From Glandiceps talaboti (lineage: Eukaryota > Hemichordata > Enteropneusta > Spengelidae), in assembly GCF_964340395.1 (NCBI RefSeq), contig NC_135571.1, positions 14,433,046 to 14,497,045 of the forward strand: 64,000 nucleotides of DNA. Reading direction: 5' to 3'. Every line of letters begins with the position of its first letter. Positions within the stretch are counted from its first letter, which is position 1. A program made the translations under genes and the position numbers. Under the pieces are notes generated by a model. The model did not search any database, was not told where the DNA came from, and saw nothing but the letters and a program-made list of their open reading frames with translations. Shown in pieces: positions 24,401 to 35,737 of the stretch.

Positions 24401-27400
24401 AATTCAACATCAAAATGCCATTTCAATCACATAAACATATACATTTATAGTGAAATGATATTTTATTTGCAAAAAACGTAAAGACATTGAGACCAAATCA
24501 AATTGTGATTGGCGAACAAATGGATATTGACGAATACTCCACTTGCTGTATTTTGGCAAAGTGTACCAAGAAAGTTATTGTAATGATTTGATGTGTGTAT
24601 ACTCTCCTGAATTGCAATGGAAGGAATACTGGGTATATGATCAGAGATATTGTAATGGAGGTAATAGTGGGTATAGTTGAGATGTGTCCTTGTAGCAGTC
24701 TTGTAAATGTGTTGTTAGTATTCATACTGTACAAGAGATGAAGTGTTAGAAAAACAATATATTTGACAGGTCGTGATTTCAGCTTCTTATACATTTCCTG
24801 TTTTCAAGAGTCCACTTGATAACTTGATAAATGACTGTGAAGGTGAGAGCAGGCACAAAGCCTAGACACGTAGCAACACATCATTTATACTCACTGGGCA
24901 GGGTCAAGTTGTTAGCCCACAGACTGGTTGCAGTGTTACAACTCTGTACACCAAATTTCTTAAAATTTAACACCAAAACTTAGAACTTGTAAGATGGTAA
25001 TACTAAGACTTGCAGCTTCTTTAGATAGTAACACCAAAACTTATGATGATTGGACATTTTAAGTATAACATATTATATACACAGGATCAAGAAATACTGT
25101 AAACCTGGACATTTTTGCTTAAGAAATTCACTGGAAAACAAAAATGCAAAAAATAAATACTTTCTTGTACATGAATACAATGTACCAGTCTAGTAATTAG
25201 TAAAAATAAATTAGTGTTTGAGAACTAGCTGAAGACTGTAAAGATCATACATTTTTCTAGTGGTGAAAATACATAGGTTTACAGTGAATTGCTTGTGTAT
25301 TGATTCAACCAGTGTGTATTGAGCCATGCTGTTTTAATGTTTTAGCTGACATAGGTAAAATAAGGTGCCAACATCTACTCCAACAACGATATCCCAGTCA
25401 TCAAGGTTCTCCTAATACAACATATACTACTCTTTACAAGATCTTCATCTCTGTTACCAGAGTTACCTACCTTTGACATAAACACTGTGTTTGGTGTGTA
25501 CAAACATAGTGTTGAAGTGTGTGACACAGGTGCTGTGTACTTTTAGTGTCATTTAGGAGATAAAGTTGATGTACAGAAACATTGACAGGAAGATAGCATC
25601 ATTGGAGGATTATACTTAGTTGTAAATCTAAATTTGGAAGTTTTTATTAGACTGGTACGGATGATAGTTGTTTTCAATTTGGTCAATATATTACAAAATA
25701 TTAACATTAGAGTATTTTTGTTATCTGTTTTACAGCTATGGAGCAAGTACAGTTACCACCCACACCACCTAGTAGTACACCAAGTGACAGTGAAGGTGGA
25801 TCTAGTCCACAAAGATCAGAACCTAGAAGCCCACCTGCTTTACTGGCTAAAAAGACCCCAACCATGACAATTCCTCAACCCACACACACACAGATGCAAG
25901 TACAACTACAGCCACAAAGTCATAGACATCAAAACCAACATGACGGCTCTGGTCCTAAAATTGTACAGCATCCAGTCATAACAACACAGATTAATCAGGT
26001 AAAAATAGAAATTAAAGCACAAGTATTTGAATGAATGAATGAATGAATGAATGAATGAATGAATGAATGAATGAATGAATGAATGAATGAATGAATGAAT
26101 GAATGAATGAATGAATGAATGAATGAATGAATGAATGAATAAATAAATAAATAAATAAATAAATAAGTGAGTGAGTGAGTGAGTGAATGAATGAATGAAT
26201 GAATGAATGAATGAATGAATGGAACTTACAATTTCTCTTTCAAGTTTTAACCCATCAGTGTTCTGATGAGAAATGAAAATATATTGATCACCTTGAAGTA
26301 ATAAACCATAGTATACTAGTATTCTGAGTTGAGAGAGATGTCAGTATTGTAAAAGTTCCACTCATTTCAAATAATCCATTATTGATAGAAAATTCCACCT
26401 TCTGGACAGTTGGTTTTATCAGAAGAAGAAAAACGTACCTTGATACAAGAAGGATACCCAATCCCTACAAAACTACCACTGACCAAGGCAGAAGAAAAAT
26501 CACTCAAGAAAGTACGACGAAAAATTAAAAATAAGGTAAACCGATATTTATGTATATCTATTGGCATTAGGATATCAAATTTATGCAGAAGAGATTTGTT
26601 GTAAGCATTCATCTTTAGTTGTAGAAATACAAAACACTTAAGTTACTCCATGTGCAAATAAAGTTCAGAATCAGAATCAGAATTACTTTATTCATTCCAC
26701 TAGGGGGAAATTAAAACGACAGTTCTTGCAGGTAAAACAAGAAATAAAAACAATACCATAGATAGCATTATGTATATTACACAAGCATAATAAAAACAAC
26801 AATATGGTCCTAAAAAGAAATGACAATGGTTGCTGTTAAGAACTGAGATAGCAGATAGGACGAAATACAATTTGAAATGATTGGTTTAGCTACTTCAAAT
26901 GAAACATTACAGGAAGAGTGTATTCCACATTGAAACCTTAGTATGAGGTACTTATGATGTACAGTGAATTCTTTATACAGAACTGATATATTGTAAACCA
27001 ATGTCAGTGACTGAAATGTACATTTTGTTGAATATTAGTTAATAACAAGATGAAATTGTTTTTCAGATATCTGCTCAGGAGAGTAGGCGGAAAAAGAAAG
27101 AATATGTTGACTGCTTAGAAAAGAGGTGAGAGATTGCTAGCAATGAATCCCTATGTATATGTATGGGTCTGTAGTATATAGTTTGACTTATATATTTAGA
27201 ATCAACAATAGGCAAAAACAGAATGTTTATTAATTCATGTGGTCCTCAGTACTCTTTACAATGCCATCATTTCATCTTTACCCAATGGATCTTTACAATT
27301 AGTTTCATCATATAAACTACACATGTAGGGTCTATGGTTTCATACATGTATCTGGTCTTTTTTTCACATGATAGCTTTAACTTTCAAATTTTGTGCCGAC

Positions 27401-29502
27401 TCTACACTAGCTCTTCATAGTATAATGTTTTTCACATGTATTTGTACCTAGTAGACATTTGCTGAGTGTTGTATATTTTATTCTAACAGTTCTACATATG
27501 ATACCACTCTCTCTGCTAGTTGTATATATAATAAAAGATTGATTGAAATATTTCACTATTTTATGTAGAGTTGAGAATTATACTCAGGAGAATATTGACC
27601 TCAGAAAGAAACTTGAATCTCTGGAAAACAGTAACAAATCTCTGATTGGTCAGTTACATCGCCTACAAGCATTGGTTAATAAGGCATCCAGACCAATCAA
27701 AGCCACCTCAACTCAAACTGGCACCTGTCTCATGGTAAGTGTGATGTCATAGGTAGAAACTGAAATGACATGTTGATTTGTTGGTAGGACTCACGTATAC
27801 ACACAGTTTAATATTTTGTACAACTTTCTTGTTAATCACTCTACACCAGTGGTAATGTTTTATTGCCAACCAAACTTTGGCAGCTTTTGTCTTGTACTAA
27901 AATCACAACCTATGTTTAGTCAGTAGACATGACAGTTGACATTAGTGTGTATACTATTACAGTAATATTGACAGTGTAGGTGCACTAGTATAAATTGTAG
28001 TATACCATGCACATGCCAAGTTGAGCAAAAAATATATAATTTATGCCGTGGTCATTCTACGTCACAACAATGTGCATCTATGTCATGTCAATGCAAGTCT
28101 ACATCACTGGTTCTGCTGTGTTTGAAATGAGTCAAAACGTTGAATGAGACTCTGATTTCTGTATTTGTGAATATGATGGTAAAACCTGATTTAGTAACGA
28201 GGCTATTCTAAATTATATTATAGTAAGGGTATGCAGAATTGGTACCTCTTCAAAAATAAGAACAATATTATGGCTGTACTAGAGGCTGTACTTTTGTCAA
28301 AATTGACAGACAAGTAAAGTATAGATACAAGACTGAGATGATGAAAGTACGTGTAGATACAAGACTGAGATGATGAAAGTACTGTGTAGATAATAGTAGA
28401 TACAGTGATATCCTACCAACACAACAATGTCCAATCTTCAGACTAAAAAATTCATCATTTTGGGCACTCTGTCAAATTGTTTGTGTTTAACAAACAATGA
28501 AACTGAATGCCAACAATGAGGAATGGTTTAAGTCTTTTGTATGGTATAAAGAGTATGATAACAGTGTATGCATACATGTCTACTGTGATTATTTCTCTAT
28601 TGGTTGACTACACTGTCCCTTACCTAGCTTGCACTCCATGCTACAATGACTGTGACTGCATCCACAGTTCTGGGTTGTTGCTTTGTTGAAGGAAGAAACA
28701 CTGTACTCCCTTCAGAAGGCTGGTTTCCTTAAATTGTACTGGACTAGTTGGATCATGGATGGCTGTCCAGCAAACAAGATAATAACTGACCTTTGCCATC
28801 ACAGCCAACTGAAAAATTATATGTGAGGGACCTGACTTCCAACAAGTGCAAGCTAGGAGTAAAATACATCTACCCTTCAACCAATAGAGAATTAATTAGA
28901 AATTTAACAACTTTTACATTCATCTTTAAGTTAGTTTTTGTTAACCCTTCCAACCCAGTCCTGTAGTTTATTGTGTTCAAAGGGTAAGAATGAACTTACA
29001 AACACGAAACCCTCCTATTATATGCAATGGTTTAGCCCATTTGTTTTCATTTGGTGAGGATTGAACTATAAACAGGGATATGGGGTGAAAGGGTTAGTTA
29101 CATCATTTTACTGACAATTCAACGTAGAGAACGCTGTCAGGTCATGCCATACATACATACATGCATACATACATATATACATGCTTAATTTTATGAAACC
29201 AATAGAGAATGCATTGAAACTTCATGATGGTGATATGAGATATGCCTTTCCAAAAAATGCTGCCCTCTAGTGTTGATGTGCAGTTATTGGTGTCAAATTT
29301 GTACTTTACAGATGTTTTAATTCATTCTTAAGTAATTACATTTAACTTTAAATCATCATTTTGGATGTGACTCCTTCACCACTAGAGGGCGCAGTACGTT
29401 TAAGGTGTATTCAGTATGGGAGTGACATGACTGTCAAAGCTCTTAGTCAAATGATAAGTAGTATGTCTTAGTGTACTGTCAGCCGTCAACCAGACATGCA
29501 GC

Positions 29503-29588
<86 letters not shown>

Positions 29589-32500
29589 CAATTGTTATAT
29601 CATTTCATCTTGACATATACCTGGTTTGAAATAATGCTTGTGCCTTGATGCGACCTTTGACCCTGCTTGTCATTCTGCCTGTGACCATTTTCATCAATTC
29701 ATTCCTAACTTAGGTGATGTTTTTCCTACAGACACACTATGGTGGAGGATAAAGCTATTTTGCCAATAACTAAATGCTAGTATCACCTATCATATCTTCA
29801 TCCAAAGAATCATAATTTGGGGGAATCAAGGTTATTGCATGCAATCTTTATTTTTTTCATACTTTTATTTTGTAACTTGAAAAGTGGACTCTTCTTTTAA
29901 TTGTGATAAAACTTGGACTTTTGTATTCAGTATGGATTACGTACAGGCCGTCGGAGGTGACACAACCAAGACAACAATCAAACCCTGTATTTTTAGGATT
30001 TCTGACGCAGGCGTCAAAGGTGCAGTATAAAGGATACTTCCCAACCACTTATTACGACTAATTTCCAGCAGTTTCATATTTTCAGAAACCTTGCATCAGT
30101 TTCACTTGTGTTCTTTCTGTACAAAATCTATTCCAATCGTTTTAAAACATAAAAAAAAAAAAAAAAAAAAACCCCACATTATTAATAGGTCTTGTAGTAT
30201 TTGGTTTAAATGATTACCAAGTTTGAGTTTACGCAACACAACAAATTTTACGTAATAAAAAACACAACATTCATGTTGAATTTCACGTAGTAAATATTTG
30301 TTACTCTGTGGGTATCATTGCCAACTTTAAGGTCTCACAAGGCAACATATTTTAAAATGAAAAACAATCCATTTATGTTCCACTTTTAATAGTAGATTGT
30401 TTTATTTGGATTATTTTGTTTATTTGATTACTAAATTTGAGGTAACACAACCTATTTCACTCCAGTATAGAATATTGACGTTATTTCTAGCAGGAATTAA
30501 CATTGCCATTATATCAGCTACAAGAAATAACTCCAAAACTAACTATAAATGTTGAACCAAGTTACACAGTTACACAGTTATCCATAACCAGGGACTTACA
30601 ACTCAACATAGCATAACAAAACTATAGAAACACAGAACACAACAATGAACACAACAAAAGTGTAGAACAAAATATGGACACCATAGCTGTGGAAAACACA
30701 ATTATTTCAGACGAGTATTTGAACAGTTTTTGAATTACAAATGGATTTATTTTGTCAGAAAATTCACACCAAACAAGACATATTTGCTATATAGATAGAT
30801 ATACTATAGCATAGTCCCTCTAGGGACTGTGGCTATAGTAGGCATAGCATAGTCCCTCTAGGGACTGTGGCTATAGTAGGCATAGCATAGTCCCTCTAGG
30901 GACTGTGGTTATAGTAGGCATAGCATAGTCCCTCTAGGGAATGTGGCTATAGTAGGCATAGCATAGTCCCTCTAGGGACTGTGTTTATAGTAGGCATAGC
31001 ATAGTCCCTCTAGGGACTGTGGCTATAGTAGGCATAGCATAGTCCCTCTAGGGACTGTGGTTATAGTAGGCATAGCATAGTCCCTCTAGGGACTGTGGCT
31101 ATAGTAGGCATAGCATAGTCCCTCTAGGGACTGTGGCTATAGTAGGCATAGCATAGTCCCTCTAGGGACTGTGTTTATAGTAGGCATAGCATAGTCCCTC
31201 TAGGGAATGTGGCTATAGTAGGCATAGCATAGTCCCTCTAGGGACTGTGTTTATAGTAGGCATAGCATAGTCCCTCTAGGGACTGTGGCTATAGTAGGCA
31301 TAGCATAGTCCCTCTAGGGACTGTGGTTATAGTAGGCATAGCATAGTCCCTCTAGGGACTGTGGCTATAGTAGGCATAGCATAGTCCCTCTAGGGACTGT
31401 GGCTATAGTAGGCATAGCATAGTCCCTCTAGGGACTGTGGTTATAGTAGGCATAGCATAGTCCCTCTAGGGACTGTGGCTATAGTAGGCATAGCATAGTC
31501 CCTCTAGGGACTGTGGCTATAGTAGGCATAGCATAGTCCCTCTGGGGACTGTGTTTATAGTAGGCATAGCATAGTCCCTCTAGGGACTGTGTTTATAGTA
31601 GGCATAGCATAGTCCCTCTAGGGACTGTGGCTATAGTAGGCATAGCATAGTCCCTCTAGGGACTGTGGCTATAGTAGGCATAGCATAGTCCCTCTGGGGA
31701 CTGTGTTTATAGTAGGCATAGCATAGTCCCTCTAGGGACTGTGGCTATAGTAGGCATAGCATAGTCCCTCTAGGGACTGTGGCTATAGTAGGCATAGCAT
31801 AGTCCCTCTAGGGAATGTGGCTATAGTAGGCATAGCATAGTCCCTCTAGGGACTGTGGCTATAGTAGGCATAGCATAGTCCCTCTGGGGACTGTGTTTAT
31901 AGTAGGCATAGCATAGTCCCTCTAGGGACTGTGGCTATAGTAGGCATAGCATAGTCATCAAAATAAAAAAATGACAATCTCTGCTCAATTTACTTTGAGG
32001 TTGTACAACATGATAGAGTTGTAGTTTTTATAATGCCACACTTTATCCATTCGTGGTCATGTTATTAACTATAAGAAAATTGGGCAGAGAGTTTGTGAGT
32101 TTAGATAGTTAGTGTGTGAAAAGTATGCTATTATACTGCACTAAGTGTGTGAGTTAGCAGTACATGCTAAGTACTAGTGCATTCAGTATTGTAGCTGGCA
32201 TTCATGTAAACTGCAGTAATGACTAGATAAGGCTTACTTTCTGAATAGACAATATTGGTATGTATTTCAGCTAGGTTCATTTTCATTCTACTTTGACATT
32301 AGCCGAGTTTTAATTTCACTGTTTTCAGTCAACCATCCTATCTATAAAGTTAGTGTGTGTATTGACACTTTCATTACATGTTTATGTTTTTCTTATGATT
32401 ACTGTCTATATTAGACATAGTCCACAGACTTGTCAGTGTTACTATCTCAACGAGCTCTATGTCTTATGCCTACAGTATAAGTCTGTTGAAAGATTTGAGG

Positions 32501-33682
32501 GTGATGTGAAGCAATTATAAGGTTGCCACTGATTGGATAGGGGTGATGTGAAGCTATTATAAGGTTGCCACTGATAGGATAGGGGTGATGTGAAGCTATT
32601 ATAAGGTTGCCACTGATAGGATAGGGGTGATGTGAAGCTATTATAAGGTTGCCACTGATTGGATAGGGGTGATGTGAAGCAATTATAAGGTTGCCACTGA
32701 TTGGATAGGGGTGATGTGAAGCTATTATAAGGTTGCCACTGATTGGATAGGGGTGATGTGAAGCTATTATAAGGTTGCCACTGATTGGATAGGGGTGATG
32801 TGAAGCTATTATAAGGTTGCCACTGATTGGATAGGGGTGATGTGAAGCTATTATAAGGTTGCCACTGATAGGATAGGGGTGATGTGAAGCTATTATAAGG
32901 TTGCCACTGATTGGATAGGGGTGATGTGAAGCTATTATAAGGTTGCCACTGATTGGATAGGGGTGATGTGAAGCTATTACAAGGTTGCCACTGATTGGAT
33001 AGGAGTGATGTGAAGCTATTATAAGGTTGCCACTGATTGGATAGGGGTGATGTGAAGCTATTACAAGGTTGCCACTGATTGGATAGGGGTGATGTGAAGC
33101 TATTACAAGGTTGCCACTGATTGGATAGGGGTGATGTGAAGCTATTACAAGGTTGCCACTGATTGGATAGGGGTGATGTGAAGCTATTATAAGGTTGCCA
33201 CTGATTGGATAGGGGTGATGTGAAGCTATTACAAGGTTGCCACTGATTGGATAGGGGTGATGTGAAGCTATTATAAGGTTGCCACTGATTGGATAGGGGT
33301 GATGTGAAGCTATTACAAGGTTGCCACTGATTGGATAGGAGTGATGTGAAGCTATTATAAGGTTGCCACTGATTGGATAGGGGTGATGTGAAGCTATTAT
33401 AAGGTTGCCACTGATTGGATAGGGGTGATGTGAAGCTATTATAAGGTTGCCACTGATTGGATAGGGGTGATGTGAAGCTATTCCAAATTTTGATTGATGG
33501 AATATTGGATGTATACTTTATCACTCATTAACAATACAGTCAACACACATGTTTGTTTCCTTTGTTTTCTAACCAATCAGAATGAACCTTATAAAGTAAT
33601 TCACATTATCTGAAGACTCTACTTGACTGACTGACTTTTCCTTTCAGTACACATGATTCAGCATGGTGTTTGAAAGGCTAGT

Positions 33683-33769
<87 letters not shown>

Positions 33770-35420
33770 AGTGATCAAAATGAATATTTAAACATGTAAT
33801 GCAAAGGATGATTTATGGGTTGTAAGATCAGAATTTAATCCTAGAGACACGATGAAAGGTGACAGATTGTCAAATCAGATAAATTAAAACTCGGCTAATT
33901 TACAGTACTGTTGTCGTACGTAGTACATCACATTCTCACCAAAGTCTTTCTGTATTAGTAGGTACTGGTGGTGGTGGTCCCTCTATGCAATGTCCTGTCA
34001 CCCCTATTAATAATAGAATCTGCTTAGTTGTAATAGGTTGCTATTGGTGATTGTCATAGTGAAAACACATCCATGTTTGTTGAGTACATTCAAAGATTAC
34101 TGTACAGGTGACAACTATACATACAAATAAACAATACCATCATATTCCTGTCTAATCTTAAGTTCTTTTCTTTTTGTTTCTTATTCAGATGTTAGTTCTT
34201 TGTTTTGCAATATTTTTGGGAAGCTGGTCTCCCACGCCCACAGCCGATTCATCTAGCTACACTACAGTGCCCCAACAAAGTGCAGGATATATGTACCCAG
34301 TTAATGAACAGACAGACAAACCTTATGGTCCTGAACCAGCCAGTGCTACTTATGATCCATATACTACACCAAGCAGTAAGTAGTTATTGTTAACATTAAT
34401 GTGATGTGGTGTGGTGTGATATACCATGTGATGTGATATGATGTGATCTGATGAGATATAACATGTGATGTGATGTAACATGTGATGTTATGTGATGTGA
34501 TCTGATGTGATATAACATGTGATGTGATGTGATGTGATGTGATGTAACATGTGATGTGATGAGATGTGATGTGATCTGATGTGATGTGACATGTGATGTG
34601 ATGTGATCTGATGTGGTGACATGTGATGTGATGTGATCTGATGTGATGTGACATGTGATGTGATGTGATGTGATGAGATGTGATGTGATCTGATGTGAAG
34701 TGACTGGTGATGTGATGTGATGTGATGTGATGTGATGTGATGTGAAGTGACGTGACGTGATGAGATGTGGTGTGATGTGATGTTATGTGATGTGATGTGA
34801 TGTGATGTGATGTGATGTGATGTGATGTGATGTGATGTGATGTGATGTGATGTGATGTGATGTGATGTGATGTGATGTGATGTGATGTGATGTGATGTGG
34901 TATGATGTTATGTTATGTTATGTGATGTGATGTGATGTGATGTGATGTGATGTGATGTGGTATGATGTTATGTTATGTTATGTGATGTGACTATTACTAT
35001 GAATTGTTTCTTATATCTTGTTTTCCTTTGTCCGTAGTGCGGTCATCCAGAGTTCTCATGTCGGTTACTGAGGACAAATCGTACCCGGAACCTCCCTATC
35101 CGTATATGTCAAAACTGGATAACCTTGGAAAGGCTTTGGAAGATAATAAAACAGAAAAATCTGATGAGAAAAGCAATGAGCCATCAGTGGTGTCTGTGAC
35201 TAAAGGAGAAATGATCCAGACACGTCGCAATGATACACATAAATCTATCATTCTGAGAAATTCCTTTGTCGCTAACAACACCAAACTACACCCTGATATG
35301 GCAGTGGCAGAAGTCACCGAATACCAAGCCATCATGCATCCAGACATTGCTGCAGAAATCCAAGGCAAATTTGTTGCCATGGAAACAGTAGGACGAAGGA
35401 ATAACACATCTAGTAAATAA
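21265..35420 (+). CDS. CREB3L: CREB3L1/CREB3L2-like ER-membrane bZIP transcription factor (8 coding exons, spliced)
   Basis: Coding exons: 21265-21496, 22943-23173, 25736-25998, 26410-26535, 27067-27125, 27569-27734, 34189-34375, 35038-35420. All junctions are GT..AG and all phases agree, giving 548 aa from the ATG at 21265 or 532 aa from the ATG at 21313; the human paralogues are about 520 aa. Seen: acidic N-terminus with a FDDPLL motif and EHSYSL block, SUMO-type IKQE and VKPE sites, a PPTPPSS motif, the ATB block, bZIP signature NKISAQESR near residue 283, heptad L/Y/L/L/L/L from residue 301, hydrophobic segment 356-370, then a Ser/Pro-rich lumenal tail with four N-x-T sites. Family knowledge: these proteins sit in the ER membrane, move to the Golgi under secretory demand, are cut by S1P and S2P, and release an N-terminal activator of secretory and matrix genes. 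A separate 5' exon is likely, because the vertebrate N-terminus starts earlier. CREB3L1 versus CREB3L2 cannot be decided; this is probably their pre-duplication orthologue. Confidence 0.93.
21497..22942 (+). other. CREB3L-like intron
   Basis: No exon-like frame. Contains the perfect palindrome GAGGGCGCCCTC at about 22238-22249 and a T-run at 22424-22436. Confidence 0.8.
22943..23173 (+). CDS. CREB3L: CREB3L-like exon b (SUMO-motif region)
   Basis: The acceptor is TTTTTGATGTAG|AT and the donor CCCA|GTAAGT; phase 1 in and out. It encodes [18 protein letters not shown], then an HIKQEPP motif and later RVKPERMD. Both fit the psi-K-x-E SUMOylation consensus. Vertebrate CREB3L1/2 carry similar KQE/KTEP and KAEP/KLEP motifs at comparable positions, so this exon probably keeps the SUMO-dependent control of transactivation. 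That role is inferred from the family. Confidence 0.88.
23174..25735 (+). other. CREB3L-like intron
   Basis: No supported exon. A C-rich (CCCCTC)n tract lies at 24170-24200. Confidence 0.75.
25736..25998 (+). CDS. CREB3L: CREB3L-like exon c (PPTPPSS proline/serine-rich linker)
   Basis: The acceptor is TTTTACAG|CT and the donor ATCAG|GTAAAA; phase 1 in, phase 0 out. It encodes [20 protein letters not shown] followed by a Ser/Pro-rich and then Gln/His-rich linker. The PPTPPSS..SDS(E/D)G motif is a hallmark of CREB3L1 and CREB3L2. Directly downstream, in the intron, lies a long (ATGA)n microsatellite. Confidence 0.9.
26031..26221. repeat. (ATGA)n / (ATAA)n / (GTGA)n compound microsatellite
   Basis: Starts about 33 bp after the donor of exon c. 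Blocks: ATGA about 28 units, ATAA 7, GTGA 5, ATGA 11. Confidence 0.97.
26410..26535 (+). CDS. CREB3L: CREB3L-like exon d (ATB block and start of basic region)
   Basis: Exactly 42 codons, phase 0 at both ends. The acceptor is CTTCTGGACAG and the donor ATAAG|GTAAAC. It encodes the nearly invariant CREB3-family block with [20 protein letters not shown], followed by [18 protein letters not shown]. This is the ATB region plus the first half of the DNA-binding basic region. It is the strongest identifier of the gene. Confidence 0.97.
26660..26725. mobile_element. Possible retroelement 3'-end fragment
   Basis: AGAATCAGAATCAGAATTAC then TTTATTC..CACTAGGGGGAAATT resembles the AATCAGAATCAG..TTTATT terminal motif seen in some animal non-LTR elements. 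Short and uncertain. Confidence 0.3.
27067..27125 (+). CDS. CREB3L: CREB3L-like exon e (bZIP basic region)
   Basis: A 59-bp exon encoding [20 protein letters not shown], phase 0 in and phase 2 out, with acceptor TTTTTCAG and donor AAGAG|GTGAGA. With the preceding Asn-Lys it completes the bZIP signature N-x3-A-x2-S-R. It also holds a basic cluster that should act as the nuclear localisation signal after proteolytic release, and the first leucine of the zipper. Confidence 0.97.
27569..27734 (+). CDS. CREB3L: CREB3L-like exon f (leucine zipper, start of TM)
   Basis: Phase 2 in, phase 0 out; acceptor TTTTATGTAG, donor CTCATG|GTAAGT. It encodes the zipper with heptad-spaced Leu/Tyr residues ([20 protein letters not shown] and onward), then TQTGTCLM, the conserved start of the transmembrane segment. 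The intron divides the transmembrane helix exactly after LM. Confidence 0.95.
27735..29264 (+). other. First part of the 6.45-kb CREB3L-like intron; no gene seen
   Basis: AT-rich. Short direct repeat AGATACAAGACTGAGATGAT at about 28321-28376. (ATAC)n patch at 29149-29178. Confidence 0.7.
29265..29397. mobile_element. Short inverted-repeat element with CTCF-like ends
   Basis: Left end TGCCCTCTAGTGTTGATG; right end, inverted, TGCGCCCTCTAGTGGTGAAG. The right end carries CCACTAGAGGGCGCAGT (29379-29395), a close match to the CTCF core. Element identity is inferred from the inverted ends. Confidence 0.4.
29504..29587. repeat. (CA)n microsatellite, about 41 units
   Basis: Uninterrupted CA array. 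Confidence 0.98.
30806..31955. repeat. 38-bp minisatellite x about 30
   Basis: Unit ATAGCATAGTCCCTCTAGGG plus ACTGTGGCTATAGTAGGC. Copies are over 90% identical and differ mainly at four sites (GGCT/GGTT/GTTT, GGAC/GGAA, CTAGGG/CTGGGG). Variants recur in higher-order runs. Lies inside the CREB3L-like intron. Confidence 0.97.
32503..33484. repeat. 42-bp minisatellite x about 23
   Basis: Unit GATTGGATAGGGGTGATGTG, AAGCTATTATAAGGTTGCCA, CT. Because 42 is a multiple of three and the unit lacks a minus-strand stop, a 355-codon minus frame encodes a 14-residue repeat [14 protein letters not shown]. Copies differ at synonymous and non-synonymous positions alike, so it is treated as a repeat, not a gene. 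Confidence 0.95.
33689..33769. repeat. (CT)n microsatellite, about 40 units
   Basis: Uninterrupted CT array within the CREB3L-like intron, 420 bp before exon g. Confidence 0.98.
34189..34375 (+). CDS. CREB3L: CREB3L-like exon g (TM helix and lumenal juxtamembrane region)
   Basis: Phase 0 in, phase 1 out. The acceptor is TTTCTTATTCAG and the donor AGCA|GTAAGT. It begins [13 protein letters not shown], which completes the transmembrane helix started in exon f, then a Tyr/Pro/Ser-rich lumenal stretch. It lies 6.45 kb downstream of exon f, beyond two large minisatellites. The shared phase and the completed helix support the join. Confidence 0.9.
34396..34992. repeat. (TGATG)n-type pentanucleotide satellite filling an intron
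   Basis: GATGTGATGTGATGTGATGT-like sequence with periodic AACATG, CTGATG and TTATG variants occupies about 600 of the 662 bp between exons g and h of the CREB3L-like gene, ending 45 bp before the acceptor. Confidence 0.96.
35038..35420 (+). CDS. CREB3L: CREB3L-like exon h (S1P-like site, glycosylated lumenal C-terminus, stop)
   Basis: Acceptor TTTGTCCGTAG, phase 1 in, TAA stop at 35418-35420. Joined to exon g it reads [19 protein letters not shown] sits where vertebrate CREB3L1/2 have their S1P sites (RSLL, RNLL). The tail has N-x-T glycosylation sites NKT, NDT, NNT and NNT and two related HPD(M/I)A segments about 20 residues apart. I do not recognise the last 60 residues from vertebrate family members. 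Confidence 0.92.
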
Positions 35421-35717
35421 GAAGATTAAGCAGTTCAGGATCACCAGATGTAAATTAACAGACAGGACTGTCTATGACCATATATAGTCATTTTAAGTAG
35501 AGACACAGTTGAGGTGTCCAATCAGTTTACAGAAGACAACAAACACAGTTGGGTTGTCCAATCAGTTTACAGATGACAATAGACACAAATGAGGTGTCCA
35601 ATCAGTTCACAGATGACAACAGACACAGTTGAATGTTCCAATCAGTTCACAGATCAGCGTCAAATGTGTGAAAATTGACTGGTTACATATATGGCTTCCA
35701 TGACTGTTACTATATGA

Positions 35718-35737
35718 CAGCGCCCTCTAGTGGCCAT
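35718..35737 (-). promoter_or_regulatory. CTCF-like motif
   Basis: Minus strand reads ATGGCCACTAGAGGGCGCTG, a near-perfect match to the bilaterian CTCF core. Lies in the inferred 3' UTR of the CREB3L-like gene. Confidence 0.5.

Noticed and set aside
32457-33524. 355-codon minus frame as a real repeat protein
   Set aside because: The frame is explained by a 42-bp unit without stops; it lies in an intron and lacks start context, signal peptide or other domains.
34205-34393. Alternative + frame over exon g
   Set aside because: The other frame completes the conserved CREB3L transmembrane helix and fits the phases on both sides.
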